A stretch of DNA of 64,000 bases from Roseomonas sp. E05 (GCF_030063475.1 NZ_JASIRT010000004.1:186001-250000); one strand, 5' to 3'. Shown: positions 8,557-17,042, counted from the first letter of the stretch. Notes: generated by a model not told the origin, from the sequence alone. Made by a program: numbers and translations.

Positions 8557-9072
8557 ATGCCGCTGCGCGACGCGACCGCCGACGACCTGCCGGCCATGAC
8601 CGCGATCTATGCCCACCATGTCCTGACCGGCACCGGAACCTTCGAGGAGGTGCCGCCGGGCCAGGACGAGCTCGCCGCCCGCATGGCCCGCATCCAGCAG
8701 GCCGGCTGCGCCTGGCTGGTGGCGGAGGAGCACGGCGCGGTGCTGGGCTACGGCTATTTCGGGCCGCTGCGGGAGCGCGCGGCCTACCGCTTCTCGGTCG
8801 AGGACTCGATCTATGTCCGGCATGACGTGCATGGGCAGGGGCTGGGCAAGAGCCTGGTGGCGGCGCTGCTGGAGCGGGCGGAGCAGGCGGGCTTCCGGCA
8901 GATGTTCGCAGTGATCGGCGATTCCGAGAATGTCGGCTCGATCGGGCTGCACCTGTCGCTCGGCTTCCGGCAGGTCGGCCTGCTGCGCAGCGCCGGGCTG
9001 AAATTCGGCCGCTGGCTGGACGTGATCTACATGCAGCGCGCCCTGGGCGTGGGAGACAAGACCCTGCCTTGA
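8557..9072 (+). CDS. GNAT acetyltransferase, phosphinothricin (Pat/Bar) type
   Basis: The 171-residue protein matches the Pat/Bar branch in length and layout. It opens with MPLRDATADDLPAMTAIYAHHVLTG (the N-terminal strand and helix that shape the acceptor site). FGPLRERAAYRFSVEDSIYV precedes the acetyl-CoA loop HGQGLGKSLVAALLERAEQAG, and the final part is IGDSENVGSIGLHLSLGFRQVG. Members acetylate phosphinothricin, methionine sulfoximine or similar amino compounds. Chromosomal copies are common and usually protect against methionine sulfone or sulfoximine rather than a herbicide; that role is inferred here. Confidence 0.85.
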   Translation: MPLRDATADDLPAMTAIYAHHVLTGTGTFEEVPPGQDELAARMARIQQAGCAWLVAEEHGAVLGYGYFGPLRERAAYRFSVEDSIYVRHDVHGQGLGKSLVAALLERAEQAGFRQMFAVIGDSENVGSIGLHLSLGFRQVGLLRSAGLKFGRWLDVIYMQRALGVGDKTLP

Positions 9073-9172
9073 CAAAGACTTGGCGCTTCACCCTCCCGCT
9101 CCGGCTGCAGAATGGCGGAAACATTTTGCACTGCCGTGCATTGCAGCGGACAGTGCGGGAAGGGAGAGGCTC

Positions 9173-10303
9173 TTGCTCGACCAATTCGACATTGCCGCCC
9201 GGCGGGTTGTCGCCTCGCTCGACTGGGTGCCGCCCTGGCTGATCAGCCTGCTGATCCTGGCCGCCGCCCTGCTGCTGGCCGTGGTGGTCAACCGGGCGGC
9301 CTACCGGGTGTTCACCCGGATGGTGCAGAACCGGGACCTGTTCTGGCGCTCCCTGGTGCAGCGCACGAAGGGGCTGAGCCGGCTTGCCCTGATCGTCCTC
9401 TTCCTGAGCATCGCCGCCGGAATCGCGCCGCTGAGCGCGGTGCAGGCCGGCGTGCTGCGCCATATCCTGGCGATCTGCTTCATCTGCCTGGTCGGCTGGG
9501 TGGCGCTGACGGTGCTGCACATCTGGACCACCGTCTATCTCCGCCGCTTCAAGCTGGATTCCGAGGACAACCTGCTGGCGCGCAAGCACGCCACGCAGTC
9601 GCGCATCCTGAAGCGGGTGGCGGGTACGCTGATCGTCCTCATCACCGCCTCGGCGGCGCTGATGACCTTCGACGGCGTGCGGCAATACGGTGTCTCCCTG
9701 CTGGCCTCCGCCGGCGCCGCCGGCCTGGTCGTCGGCCTTGCCCTGCAGCCGCTGCTCAAGAACCTGATCGCCGGCATCCAGCTCGCCGTGACGCAGCCGA
9801 TCCGCCTGGAGGACGCCGTCATCGTCGAGGGCGAGTGGGGCAATATCGAGGAGATCACCTCCACCTACGTGGTGGTGCGGCTGTGGGACTGGCGCCGCAT
9901 GGTGCTGCCGCTCAGCTACTTCATCGAGCACCCCTTCCAGAACTGGACGCGCGAAAGCTCCTCGCTGATCGGCACGGTGCTGATCTACGTGGACTACACC
10001 GCGCCGGTGGAGGCCATGCGGCGCAAGCTGGAGGAGGTCGCCCGCGGCTCGAAGGTCTGGGACCGCCGGGTGGTGAACATGCAGGTCACCGACTTCCGCC
10101 CCAACGTCATGGAGGTGCGCATGCTGGTCTCGGCCACCAGTGCCGGCCGCGCCTTCGACCTGCGCTGCGAGGTGCGGGAGAAGATGATCGCCTGGCTGCA
10201 GGCCGAGCACCCCGGCGCCCTGCCGCGCCAGCGCGCCGAGATCCAGCGCCTGCCGAAGGGCGCCGCCTGGGCGGACGACAGCGCCCTGGCCGCAGGGGAG
10301 TGA
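9173..10303 (+). CDS. MscS-family mechanosensitive ion channel
   Basis: The product has about 376 residues. Four hydrophobic segments precede the pore helix ASAGAAGLVVGLALQPLLKNLIAG, whose Ala/Gly pattern and following NLIAGIQLAVTQPIRLEDAV are the MscS core. The cytoplasmic beta domain (VEGEWGNIEEITSTYVVVRLWDWRRMVLPLSYF) and C-terminal alpha/beta domain follow. Such channels open under membrane tension and release solutes on hypo-osmotic shock. I chose the TTG at 9173 because AGGGAGAGG lies 5 nt upstream. A TTG at 9080 would add 31 residues of no membrane character and would abut the preceding gene. Confidence 0.88.
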   Translation: MLDQFDIAARRVVASLDWVPPWLISLLILAAALLLAVVVNRAAYRVFTRMVQNRDLFWRSLVQRTKGLSRLALIVLFLSIAAGIAPLSAVQAGVLRHILAICFICLVGWVALTVLHIWTTVYLRRFKLDSEDNLLARKHATQSRILKRVAGTLIVLITASAALMTFDGVRQYGVSLLASAGAAGLVVGLALQPLLKNLIAGIQLAVTQPIRLEDAVIVEGEWGNIEEITSTYVVVRLWDWRRMVLPLSYFIEHPFQNWTRESSSLIGTVLIYVDYTAPVEAMRRKLEEVARGSKVWDRRVVNMQVTDFRPNVMEVRMLVSATSAGRAFDLRCEVREKMIAWLQAEHPGALPRQRAEIQRLPKGAAWADDSALAAGE

Positions 10304-10308
10304 ACAAG

Positions 10309-10431
10309 GCCGGGGGAATGAATTCCCCCGGACCCCCTTCTTTTTTCTTCGAGTTTCCGGCGCAGGCGGCCAGCGCCGCCTCAAGCTGACAAAAAGAAGA
10401 TGGGGGTCCGGGGGAATTCCTTCCCCCGGGC
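10309..10431. repeat. Family A paired inverted repeat (short form)
   Basis: The left half is CGGGGGAATGAATTCCCCCG followed by GACCCCCTTC and a T-run. The right half is its inverse from GACAAAAAGAAGATGGGG to about 10431. The spacer holds GGCGGCCAGCGCCGCC. It sits between the convergent mscS and DUF1194 genes, so it probably terminates both. Confidence 0.8.
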
Positions 10432-10450
10432 TTTTTTCGTCCGCGGCTGC

Positions 10451-11065
10451 TCAGGCGATCATCCCGCCCAGGATCTCCCGCCGCAGCTTGCGGCGGATCG
10501 CCTCGGCGAAGTCGGCATAGTCGGCGCAGGGCATGGCGAAGGCGCCGGGTCCGCCGATCACCTCGGCCTCGTAATGCGCGAGCAGGTCCGGCTCCTCGTT
10601 CAGCACCGCCAGGGCGTTGATGGTCACGCCCGCGGCCACGCCGATGTCGCGCACCGGCCCGGGCGCGCGCCCCTGGTTGTGCGCCCCGTCGCCCGAGACG
10701 TCGAGCACCAGCCGCGTCGCTTCGCCGGCGAAGCGCCCCAGCAGCGCCAGCCCGGCCGCCATGCCCGGGCCGAGGGCGGTGGCGCCAGGGGAGGGCAGGC
10801 GAGGCGCGTTCCCGATCGCCTCCGCCAGCGCCTCGGCCTCGGCCGCGCCGCCGATCCGCATCCACGGCACCGCAACCTCCTGCGCGCCGGACCAGAACAG
10901 CACCGCGACCCCCACCGCCCCCTGCGGCCCGGCGGCGCAGGCGGCGGCGATGTCCGCCTCCCGGAAGGCTCCGGCCAGGCCGCCGATCATCAGGCCGAAC
11001 TCGTCGTAATCCACGCTGGCCGAGACATCCACGGCAAGGCAGAGCGCAAGGTCGACCGGCTGCAT
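10451..11065 (-). CDS. DUF1194 protein with von Willebrand A-like domain
   Basis: The 204-residue protein is one complete DUF1194 domain. It opens with VDLALCLAVDVSASVDYDEF, which contains the metal-ion-dependent adhesion site DxSxS (residues about 14-18). RLVLDVSGDGAHNQGRAPG, the second metal-site segment, is at about 118-136, and INALAVLNEEPD follows. This is a von Willebrand A fold that binds a divalent metal and partner proteins. The biological role of DUF1194 is unknown. There is no clear signal peptide from this start, although some relatives are exported. It is divergent from the PRC-barrel gene across a 160-bp gap. Confidence 0.88.
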   Translation of the reverse strand: MQPVDLALCLAVDVSASVDYDEFGLMIGGLAGAFREADIAAACAAGPQGAVGVAVLFWSGAQEVAVPWMRIGGAAEAEALAEAIGNAPRLPSPGATALGPGMAAGLALLGRFAGEATRLVLDVSGDGAHNQGRAPGPVRDIGVAAGVTINALAVLNEEPDLLAHYEAEVIGGPGAFAMPCADYADFAEAIRRKLRREILGGMIA

Positions 11066-11226
11066 GGGTTGTTCTCTCCCGGAGAGGTGAAGCGAATAAA
11101 GGCGTAAAAAAGGCGGAATTCAGGCAAATTTGCGAACCTCCGGAGGGGGAGGGAGTTGAGTCGGGAACGGCGACCTGCCGTGTCCGCGGCCCCTCGGCGT
11201 GGACTCCAGAAGCACGGGAGAACACC

Positions 11227-12234
11227 ATGCGCGATACCACTCTGCTTTCCCGCTCGGCCTTCGCGGCGCTCTTCCTGGCGCCCTGGATGGCGGCCGCCCA
11301 GACGACCCCCGGCGCCTCCCAGACGAACGCCCCGGCGCAGCAGCAATCCGGCGGCAAGGCGCAGCAGCAGGCGCAGCAGCAGTCCGGCAGCCGCAGCCAG
11401 GGCCAGTCCGGCGCCCCGGCCCGGCAGCAGGCCAGCGCCGGCCAGCAGGGCGTGGCGCAGCAATGCCTGAAGGACCTGCAGGCCTTCCGGGACCGGGTGG
11501 GCCAGGACGGCTACTGGCTCAGTGGCTATCGCCAGGGCTATGGCTGGGGCTGGGCCGGCGGCCTCGCCGCGGCGCCGGCCGCCACCATGGGCGGTGCCGC
11601 AGGCGGCGCCACGCCCGGCAGCACGGCGGCCACCGCCGGGAACGATGCCCCCTGGGGCGATGTGAACTGGCGCATGGCGCCGGCCCGGGCGCTCACCGCG
11701 CTGCAGAACGCCGCCATCGTCATGGCGCATCGCGGCAACGAGGAAGGCTGCCAGATGGTGCTCGGCGAGCTGCGCAGCAGCTATGACCAGTACGCGAAGG
11801 ACCTGCGCAATGCCGGCGTCGAGCCGGGCGAGGTCAACTCCTACCGCACGCAGCAGCTGGCGGCGGCCAAGCCGGTCACCCAGATGCAGCGCGGCTTCCG
11901 GGCCGACGACATCACCGATACCGACCTCCGCAACCCGCAGGACCAGTACCTCGGCAGCGTGGAGGACGTGGTCGTCAATCCCTCGAACGGGCAGATCCGC
12001 TACGTCGTCGTGGAGCGCGGCGGCTTTCTGGGCATCGGGGAGGACTATGTGGCGGTTCCCTGGAACAGGCTGAGCGCCACGCCGCAGATGGACGCCTTCG
12101 TGCTCAAGGCCAAGCCCGAGACGCTCGGGCAGGCGCCCAAGGTGGACCCGGAGAGCTTCAGCTCCGCGGATGGCTACGCGCAGCAGGCCCAGCAGATCGA
12201 CAGTTTCTGGCAGCAGCAGACCCAGGGCGGCTGA
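11227..12234 (+). CDS. Exported PRC-barrel protein with Gln-rich linker
   Basis: This 335-residue protein has a signal peptide (hydrophobic core AFAALFLAPWMAAAQ, cleavage near residue 25). A Gln/Ser/Gly-rich disordered linker covers about 30-78, and a middle region has two cysteines and a helix (NAAIVMAHRGNEEGCQMVLGEL). A C-terminal PRC-barrel covers about 220-285 (DITDTDLRNPQDQYLGSVED, then QIRYVVVERGGFLGIGEDYVAVPW). The tail is again Gln-rich. PRC barrels mediate protein interactions or membrane-surface attachment; an envelope or stress role is inferred. The tail ends just before a GC-rich hairpin. Confidence 0.85.
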   Translation: MRDTTLLSRSAFAALFLAPWMAAAQTTPGASQTNAPAQQQSGGKAQQQAQQQSGSRSQGQSGAPARQQASAGQQGVAQQCLKDLQAFRDRVGQDGYWLSGYRQGYGWGWAGGLAAAPAATMGGAAGGATPGSTAATAGNDAPWGDVNWRMAPARALTALQNAAIVMAHRGNEEGCQMVLGELRSSYDQYAKDLRNAGVEPGEVNSYRTQQLAAAKPVTQMQRGFRADDITDTDLRNPQDQYLGSVEDVVVNPSNGQIRYVVVERGGFLGIGEDYVAVPWNRLSATPQMDAFVLKAKPETLGQAPKVDPESFSSADGYAQQAQQIDSFWQQQTQGG

Positions 12235-12244
12235 CCCGAAACTG

Positions 12245-12272
12245 GGCGGAGGGGGATCGCACCCCCTCCGCC
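12245..12272 (+). terminator. GC-rich hairpin after the PRC-barrel gene
   Basis: Arms GGCGGAGGGGG (12245-12255) and CCCCCTCCGCC (12262-12272) enclose a 6-nt loop. There is no T-run, so termination may be partial and the DUF421 gene 21 bp further on could share the transcript. Confidence 0.55.
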
Positions 12273-12293
12273 GCCCATGGTGGAACCTGACCA

Positions 12294-12812
12294 ATGTTCT
12301 TTGATTCCTGGACCGGGCTGGCGCGCGTGCTGATCGTCGGCAGCCTGGCCTATGTGGCGCTGGTGGTGCTGCTGCGCGTCTCCGGCAAGCGCACCCTGGC
12401 CAAGCTCAACGCCTTCGACTTCATCGTCACGGTGGCGCTGGGCTCCACCCTGGCGACGGTGCTGCTGAGCAAGTCGGTCGCGCTGGCGGAGGGCATCCTC
12501 GCCTTCGCCCTGCTGGCGGGGCTGCAATTCGTGGTGGCCTGGCTGTCGGTGCGCTCCGAGCGGTTCGACGCGCTGGTCAAGTCGGAACCCGCCCTGCTGC
12601 TGCACCAGGGCCGCTTCCTGGACAGCGCCTTGCGGGCGCAGCGCGTGACGCGGGAGGAGGTGCTCTCCGCCCTGCGCGGGCAGGGCTTCGCCCGGCCCGA
12701 GCAGGTGGGCGCCGTGGTGCTGGAGACGGATGGCACGCTGAGCGTGCTGGGCGCCCCGCACCTGGAGGAGCGGGAGCGCCTGCCGGGCGTCGCGGCGCCG
12801 CCCGTGGCCTGA
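12294..12812 (+). CDS. DUF421 (YetF-like) membrane protein
   Basis: The 172-residue protein has three hydrophobic segments: VLIVGSLAYVALVVLLRVSG, FDFIVTVALGSTLATVLL and LAEGILAFALLAGLQFVVAWL. A cytoplasmic YetF-type domain follows, with the conserved SEPALLLHQGRFLDSALRAQRVTREEVLSALRGQGF and VVLETDGTLSVLG. The length is typical for DUF421. The Bacillus homologue YetF is described only as an envelope protein and no reaction is known. It lies 21 bp after a hairpin that ends the PRC-barrel gene. Confidence 0.88.
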   Translation: MFFDSWTGLARVLIVGSLAYVALVVLLRVSGKRTLAKLNAFDFIVTVALGSTLATVLLSKSVALAEGILAFALLAGLQFVVAWLSVRSERFDALVKSEPALLLHQGRFLDSALRAQRVTREEVLSALRGQGFARPEQVGAVVLETDGTLSVLGAPHLEERERLPGVAAPPVA

Positions 12813-13036
12813 GGGCCACCATGAGGGGCGCCATTTGCACCGCGCCCTATTGATCCCGCCCGCCGCCGCCTCATCTCCCAGGGCCATGCCCTGCCTCTCC
12901 CGAGGCGGGGCGCAGAGCCGGGAAGCTGCCCTCCGCAGGCGCCGGAGGGAGCGCGCCCGGTTTTGCGCGTGAGTCCGGTGCCGGCGTGCCGCCGGCGGTG
13001 CTCCAGGCGACGAGGCAGGATGGGCGACGAGGCAGG

Positions 13037-13744
13037 ATGATGGATGGAACCGCCGGTGCCTCCGCGCCGGGAACCGGGATGGACGAGCTTCGACGGGTTT
13101 CGGCGCCCCATGACCCGCCGCCGCATGGCCCGAAGGGTCATGAAGCCGGGGAGGGTGCGCCGATCACCCGCATCATCGCCGAGGTGGCCGCCACCTTCCC
13201 GGGCGAGCGCATCAGCCTCGGCGAGATGGCCGAGGCCTTCGGCGACCGCGCCTTCGGCCTGCTGATCCTGCTGCTCTGCCTGCCCAGCCTGCTGCCGGGC
13301 ATGGCCAGCGTCTTCGGTCTGCCGATGCTGGTGCTGGGCCTGCAGATGGGCCTGGGCTGGCGGCAGCCGCAACTGCCCGGCTTCCTGTCGCGCAAGACGG
13401 TCCGCCGCACCGACCTGCTGCGGCTGGCCTCCGCCTCCTCGCGCGGGCTGCGCTTCGTCGAGCGCTTCGTGCGGCCGCGCCCGGGCTGGTGCGTCAGCCC
13501 GGTCGGCGAGCGGCTGGTCGGCTGGCTGACGGTCTATGCGGCGCTGATGCTGATCCTGCCCGGCCCCGGCACCAACGGGCCGCCGGCCTTCGGCACCATC
13601 ATCATGGCGCTCGGCGTGGTGGAGCAGGACAGCCGCGTCACCGCCGCCGGCCTCGCCGTCACGCTGGTGGGCTGCCTCCTCGCCAGCGGCGTGCTGCTGG
13701 CGCTCTGCTGGATGGGGCTGCGGGCGCTCGGCTGGCTGTTCTGA
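13037..13744 (+). CDS. ExoD-family membrane protein (exopolysaccharide synthesis)
   Basis: The product has about 235 residues. The ExoD domain starts at ITRIIAEVAATFPGERISLGEMAEAFGDRAFGLLILLLCLP and runs through GMASVFGLPMLVLGLQMGLGWRQPQLPGFL to three more hydrophobic segments near the C-terminus. ExoD in Sinorhizobium affects exopolysaccharide formation and alkali tolerance by an unknown mechanism. The start is uncertain: ATG 13037 follows GAGGCAGG, but ATG 13079 and GTG 12986 are possible, and the first 45 residues are not conserved. A short direct duplication (GACGAGGCAGGATG) covers the translation start. Confidence 0.85.
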   Translation: MMDGTAGASAPGTGMDELRRVSAPHDPPPHGPKGHEAGEGAPITRIIAEVAATFPGERISLGEMAEAFGDRAFGLLILLLCLPSLLPGMASVFGLPMLVLGLQMGLGWRQPQLPGFLSRKTVRRTDLLRLASASSRGLRFVERFVRPRPGWCVSPVGERLVGWLTVYAALMLILPGPGTNGPPAFGTIIMALGVVEQDSRVTAAGLAVTLVGCLLASGVLLALCWMGLRALGWLF

Positions 13745-13750
13745 GCCGGC

Positions 13751-14189
13751 TCACCCCGCTGCCATCCGCCGCTCCAGCAGGTCGAGCAGCGTGCGGGCGG
13801 CCGGGCCGGGCGCGGCGCCGCGCCAGCGGGTGGTCGCGCCGGCAGGCCAGTACGAAGGGGTCGCGCCGCAGCGGCCGGAACTCCACCTCGCCGCTCGCCA
13901 CCGCGTCCACCACGCCACCGGCCGAGAGGTCCATCACCCGCACCGCCGGGAAGCGGCGGGCGAAATCGGCCAGCGTCGCCGGCAGGAAGCAGTAGGCGGC
14001 GGTGGGAATGCAGGCGATGGTGACGAGCCCGCGCCGCCGTCTCGCGGATGCCAAGCAGGCTCTCCTCCAGCTCGTCGAGCCGCCGCGACACCGCCGGCAG
14101 CGAGAGATGCAGCGTCTCCGTCGCGCGCGTCAGGCTTTCCGCCTCGGCGAGGCGACGAAGGTGCAGAGCTGGTCGAGGTCGACCGGCAT
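13751..14189 (-). pseudogene. Decayed LysR-family regulator
   Basis: Read leftward, MPVDLDQLCTFV is a normal LysR opening. The frame must then shift to continue as RLAEAESLTRATETLHLSLP and AVSRRLDELEE (the helix-turn-helix). A large part of the linker and effector domain is missing. A third frame then holds VTIACIPTAAYCFLPATLADFARRFP and DPFVLACRRDHPLA, and a fourth gives the normal tail ARTLLDLLERRMAAG and a stop. About 440 nt remain of an expected 900. Several frameshifts and internal deletions make it non-functional. It is divergent from the remnant of a Bug gene, a common ancestral pairing. Confidence 0.8.
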
Positions 14190-14442
14190 GGCGGCGCTGC
14201 CGGCCTACCGCAGCTCCGCCGGGTACGGCGTGCTGGCGCCGAAGGGCACGCCCGCGGAGATCCGCTCCCGGCTGGAACGCGCCATCGCCGACTGCCTGAC
14301 CGACCACGCCGTCGTGAAGCGCCTGCACGAGGAAGGCGCCGAGCCCTCCCGCCTGGGCGGCACGCGCTTCGGCGGCTTCATGGCGGAGGAGCGCACGCGC
14401 TGGGCCAGGCTGGTGCGCGAGGCCGGCATTTCCGTCGAGTGA
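14190..14442 (+). pseudogene. 3' remnant of a Bug-family (TctC) binding protein
   Basis: Only the last 80 or so residues of a protein of about 320 residues remain. They start at LPAYRSSAGYGVLAPKGTPA (the usual substrate-proximal loop) and run through RSRLERAIADCLTDHAVVKR to the C-terminus GISVE. The signal peptide and both substrate loops are gone. The remnant begins directly against the start of the decayed lysR gene, so one deletion removed the intergenic promoter and most of this gene. An intact relative is at 30221. Confidence 0.8.
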
Positions 14443-14447
14443 GGCAC

Positions 14448-14580
14448 GGGAGGGGCGCTGCCCCTCCCGGTCCCTCCCCGCCAAAGGCCTGAGGCCTTTG
14501 GAAACCCATTCGCGGGTGCAGGGGACCGTGTCCCCTGCCCAGAGGGGTGGAGGGAGAGTTTGAGGGGGAAGCGCCCCCTC
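14448..14580. repeat. Family C cluster of four hairpins
   Basis: Hairpins lie at 14448-14468 (GGGAGGGGC/GCCCCTCCC), 14481-14501 (CCAAAGGCC, TGA loop, GGCCTTTGG), 14518-14538 (GCAGGGGAC/GTCCCCTGC) and about 14562-14580 (GAGGGGG/CCCCCTC). They fill the gap between the bug remnant and the 3' end of phnW. Confidence 0.8.
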
Positions 14581-14590
14581 ATGCCTGCCC

Positions 14591-15721
14591 TCAGGCCGCG
14601 TTGCGCTGCCGGACGCCCAGCTCCTCCAGCGCCCCGCGCATGGCGCCGAGCGCGAAGCGCATCTCGTCCGGCCCGACATGGCCGATGCAGCCGATCCGCA
14701 TGGTCGGCGCCGCGGTGTTGTAGAAGTTGCTGATCAGCACGCCGCGCCGCTTCAGCGCATCCACGAAGCCCTGCAGCGTGAAGCCCGGATGCTCGGGCTG
14801 GTGGAACAGCACGATGACCGGCCCCTGGTTCTCCCAGTCGAGATAGGGCCGCAGCCCCAGCGCCTTGCCGCCCTCGTAGAGGATGCGGCAGTTCTCGCGG
14901 TAGCGCGCGAGCCGCGCCGGCTGCCCGCCCTCGGCGATGAAGATGTCAAGCGCCACCCCGAAGGCGTGCAGCGCCTGCACCGCCGGGGTGAAGCGGAAGC
15001 TTCCCCAGCCGGCGCGCTTCCCCGTGAAATAGACGTCGGCCAGGTCGAAGGACCAGGACCCTGCATTCCCCGCCGCGGCCTCCACCCGCTCGGCGGGGCA
15101 GATGGCGAAGCCGATGCCCGGCAGCCCCTCGATGCACTTGTTGGAGGTGAACACCACCGCGTCCACCTCCGGCTGCGCCTCCAGGCTGAAGGGCAGCGCG
15201 CCGAAGGCCGAGACGGCGTCCACGATCATCCGCCGCCCCGCCGCGCGCACCACGGCACCCAGCGCCGGCACGTCGTTGACCAGGCCGCTGCCCGTCTCGG
15301 AGTACACCACGCCGAAATGCGAGATGGAGGGGTCCGCCGCCAGCGCCGCCGCCACCGCCTCGGGCGCGACGCCACGGCTGTCCGGCGTCGGCAGCTCCAC
15401 CACCGCCCGCCCGGCCTCGCGCGCCAGCCGCGCCATCCGCTCGGCATAGGTGCCGTTCATCGGGATCAGCAGCTTGCCACCCCCCGCCGCCGCCGCGGCG
15501 GGGATGAAGGTGCGGATGGCCGCCTCGGTGATGAAATGACCCGCGCCCTGCAAGGGCAGGCAGACATGCCGCCCGGCGACCCCACCCGCCACGTCCCGCA
15601 GCTTCTCGCGGATGGCGATGTATTCCGGGGCGAAATCATTGTCCCAGGGGGCGATGTCCACCGCCATCGCAGCCCGCACTTCGGGACGGGTCTGCACGGG
15701 ACCGGGAATGAGCAACAACAT
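14591..15721 (-). CDS. phnW: 2-aminoethylphosphonate--pyruvate transaminase
   Basis: This 376-residue class V aminotransferase transfers the amino group of 2-aminoethylphosphonate to pyruvate, giving phosphonoacetaldehyde. It matches the PhnW pattern throughout: LLLIPGPVQTRPEVRAAM at the N-terminus, PWDNDF, the GAGHFITEAAIRTF cofactor loop, YSETGSGLVND, VDAVSAFGALPF, and the PLP lysine (K195) in TSNKCIEGLPGIGFAIC. The C-terminal domain ends near MRIGCIGHVGPDEM. I chose the ATG at 15721, with CGCAGGACG upstream; an ATG 12 codons earlier is possible. No phnX or phnA partner is in the window, so the downstream step must be encoded elsewhere. A related alanine-glyoxylate-type activity cannot be excluded. 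Confidence 0.85.
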   Translation of the reverse strand: MLLLIPGPVQTRPEVRAAMAVDIAPWDNDFAPEYIAIREKLRDVAGGVAGRHVCLPLQGAGHFITEAAIRTFIPAAAAAGGGKLLIPMNGTYAERMARLAREAGRAVVELPTPDSRGVAPEAVAAALAADPSISHFGVVYSETGSGLVNDVPALGAVVRAAGRRMIVDAVSAFGALPFSLEAQPEVDAVVFTSNKCIEGLPGIGFAICPAERVEAAAGNAGSWSFDLADVYFTGKRAGWGSFRFTPAVQALHAFGVALDIFIAEGGQPARLARYRENCRILYEGGKALGLRPYLDWENQGPVIVLFHQPEHPGFTLQGFVDALKRRGVLISNFYNTAAPTMRIGCIGHVGPDEMRFALGAMRGALEELGVRQRNAA

Positions 15722-15850
15722 GGAAGGACGTCCTGCGGAAAGCTTCGGGATGGCCATCCGGAAGCCGGCGGGCCCGACCCGCGCCTCTGCACAAACAGCC
15801 ACCCCACAGGCTGCCCGGTCGGCACGCGAAAGGGAAGGGGGCTCATTCCC

Positions 15851-15873
15851 TGGGGAGGGCGCCGCCCTCCCCA
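15851..15873. repeat. Family C hairpin in the phnW / DUF4919 divergent gap
   Basis: Arms TGGGGAGGGC and GCCCTCCCCA enclose a GCC loop. The 316-bp gap between the divergent starts of phnW (15721) and the DUF4919 gene (16038) otherwise holds only low-complexity and AT-richer sequence (from about 15990) that probably carries the rightward promoter. Confidence 0.65.
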
Positions 15874-16037
15874 GACCCCTCCCGCCGGGATGACAGTGTC
15901 GCCCCGGACCCCGCCATTCGTCTTTAGGCTTTGGAACTGCCGTGGCGAGGCGGCCGCAGGAGGGAGCGCCACGAGGATGTCTTCTTGCTTCCGCCTGCAG
16001 CCTTGCTTCTCCAACAAGGCGAATATTACTGTATATC

Positions 16038-16778
16038 ATGACACCAAAGCGATGCGGCATCGGCCGCTCACGCCACCGCAGCGCCGCGCTTGCCCTTATC
16101 CTGACCTTGTTTGCTCCGGGTTGCGCCACCGCGCCTCAGGGCAATGCTGTTGGGATGGCTGCATCGGCTCCCGTCTCGGCCCAGGCCACCTCCGGGCCCG
16201 CATATGCGGACTTGCTGCTGGCGGCGAAGCGGAATCCGGCAGCGGCGGACTACACCGCGCTTCGGCTCGCCTATGCCCGCAGTCCCGAATACAACCCCTT
16301 CCTTGGTGTCCTCCGCCGCTCGAGTAGCTTGGCACCGTTGATGCAGGCGCGGGACGATCGCGCCGCCCTCACGAGGGCGAACGCGCTGCTCGACGAGTAC
16401 TGGCTCGATGTCGCCGTCCACCTCTTCGCTGCTGACGCCGCCACAAGGCTTGGCGAGGCGGAGCAAGCGACAATGCACCGCACCGTCGGCGCGGGCCTGG
16501 TGAGGTCGATCAGGTCGTCCGGTGATGGTACCTCGCCTGCAACGGCCTACACCGTCATCGCGACAGGGGAGGAGTATCTGCTGGTCCTTCTGGCCAATCA
16601 GCACGTCAGGGCGCAGGCACTGATCGAGGTTAACGGCCATAAGTATGACCGCCTGACGACCACCGATGCTGCTGGAACGGTCCGCCAAGTCTACTTCAAC
16701 GTGGACCTGCTGTTCGCCGCCTATCCCCGCCTCCTGAACCTTCCTCAGTCGCAGCCACAAGGGCGTGCAGGCACTTAA
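16038..16778 (+). CDS. DUF4919 protein, probable envelope protein
   Basis: The 246-residue product has an N-terminal hydrophobic leader ending LFAPGC, a possible but imperfect lipobox, then a DUF4919 domain. The domain shows DYTALRLAYARSPEYNPF, RANALLDEYWLDVAVHLFAADAATRLGEAEQA, SIRSSGDGTSPATAYTVIATGEEY and ALIEVNGHKYDRLTTTD, in the family order. No function is known for DUF4919. The ATG at 16038 sits in noticeably AT-richer sequence (ATATTACTGTATATCATG) and codon use is less GC-biased than in neighbours, so recent acquisition is possible. Confidence 0.8.
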   Translation: MTPKRCGIGRSRHRSAALALILTLFAPGCATAPQGNAVGMAASAPVSAQATSGPAYADLLLAAKRNPAAADYTALRLAYARSPEYNPFLGVLRRSSSLAPLMQARDDRAALTRANALLDEYWLDVAVHLFAADAATRLGEAEQATMHRTVGAGLVRSIRSSGDGTSPATAYTVIATGEEYLLVLLANQHVRAQALIEVNGHKYDRLTTTDAAGTVRQVYFNVDLLFAAYPRLLNLPQSQPQGRAGT

Positions 16779-16991
16779 GGAATTTCTCCCAGGCGTCGTT
16801 CGTCACGCTCAGCACATGCATGTCGTTGCGGCTCCCAGGCTGGGCATCGATGAGCCGGATTCGAAAGTCCGCTCCAGGCCGTGAGTCGCCCTGCCTGATC
16901 AGGTTTCCCCATAAAGGCCCCACCCACCCGCAGTCGCAGGAGGCTATCGCCCCCCGGCGCACTTCGCGGAAAGGACCACTGATGGCGGGGT

Positions 16992-17042
16992 CTGGGGGGA
17001 CACTGTCCCCCCAGCGGGGGTCCAGGGGGCGGCGCCCCCTGG
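16992..17042. repeat. Family C hairpin pair
   Basis: CTGGGGGGACA/TGTCCCCCCAG (16992-17014) and CCAGGGGGC/GCCCCCTGG (17022-17042) lie just after the 3' end of the leftward gene at 17048. They form a likely terminator for it. The 269-bp gap from 16779 holds nothing else I can identify with confidence. Confidence 0.75.

Noticed and set aside
8557-9072. Herbicide-resistance gene call for the Pat-like acetyltransferase
   Set aside because: Chromosomal Pat-like proteins are widespread and usually act on natural amino-acid analogues; the sequence alone does not show phosphinothricin activity.
13534-14679. One long leftward reading frame across the lysR remnant and into phnW
   Set aside because: It only contains the helix-turn-helix part of LysR in frame; the rest is antisense or out-of-frame sequence, so it is not an intact gene.
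16696-16962. A leftward 88-codon frame with a protein-like stretch (DFRIRLIDAQPGSRNDMHVL)
   Set aside because: It overlaps the DUF4919 gene, has no ribosome site and its ends are compositional. The middle 35 residues might be a gene remnant, but I cannot tie it to a family.
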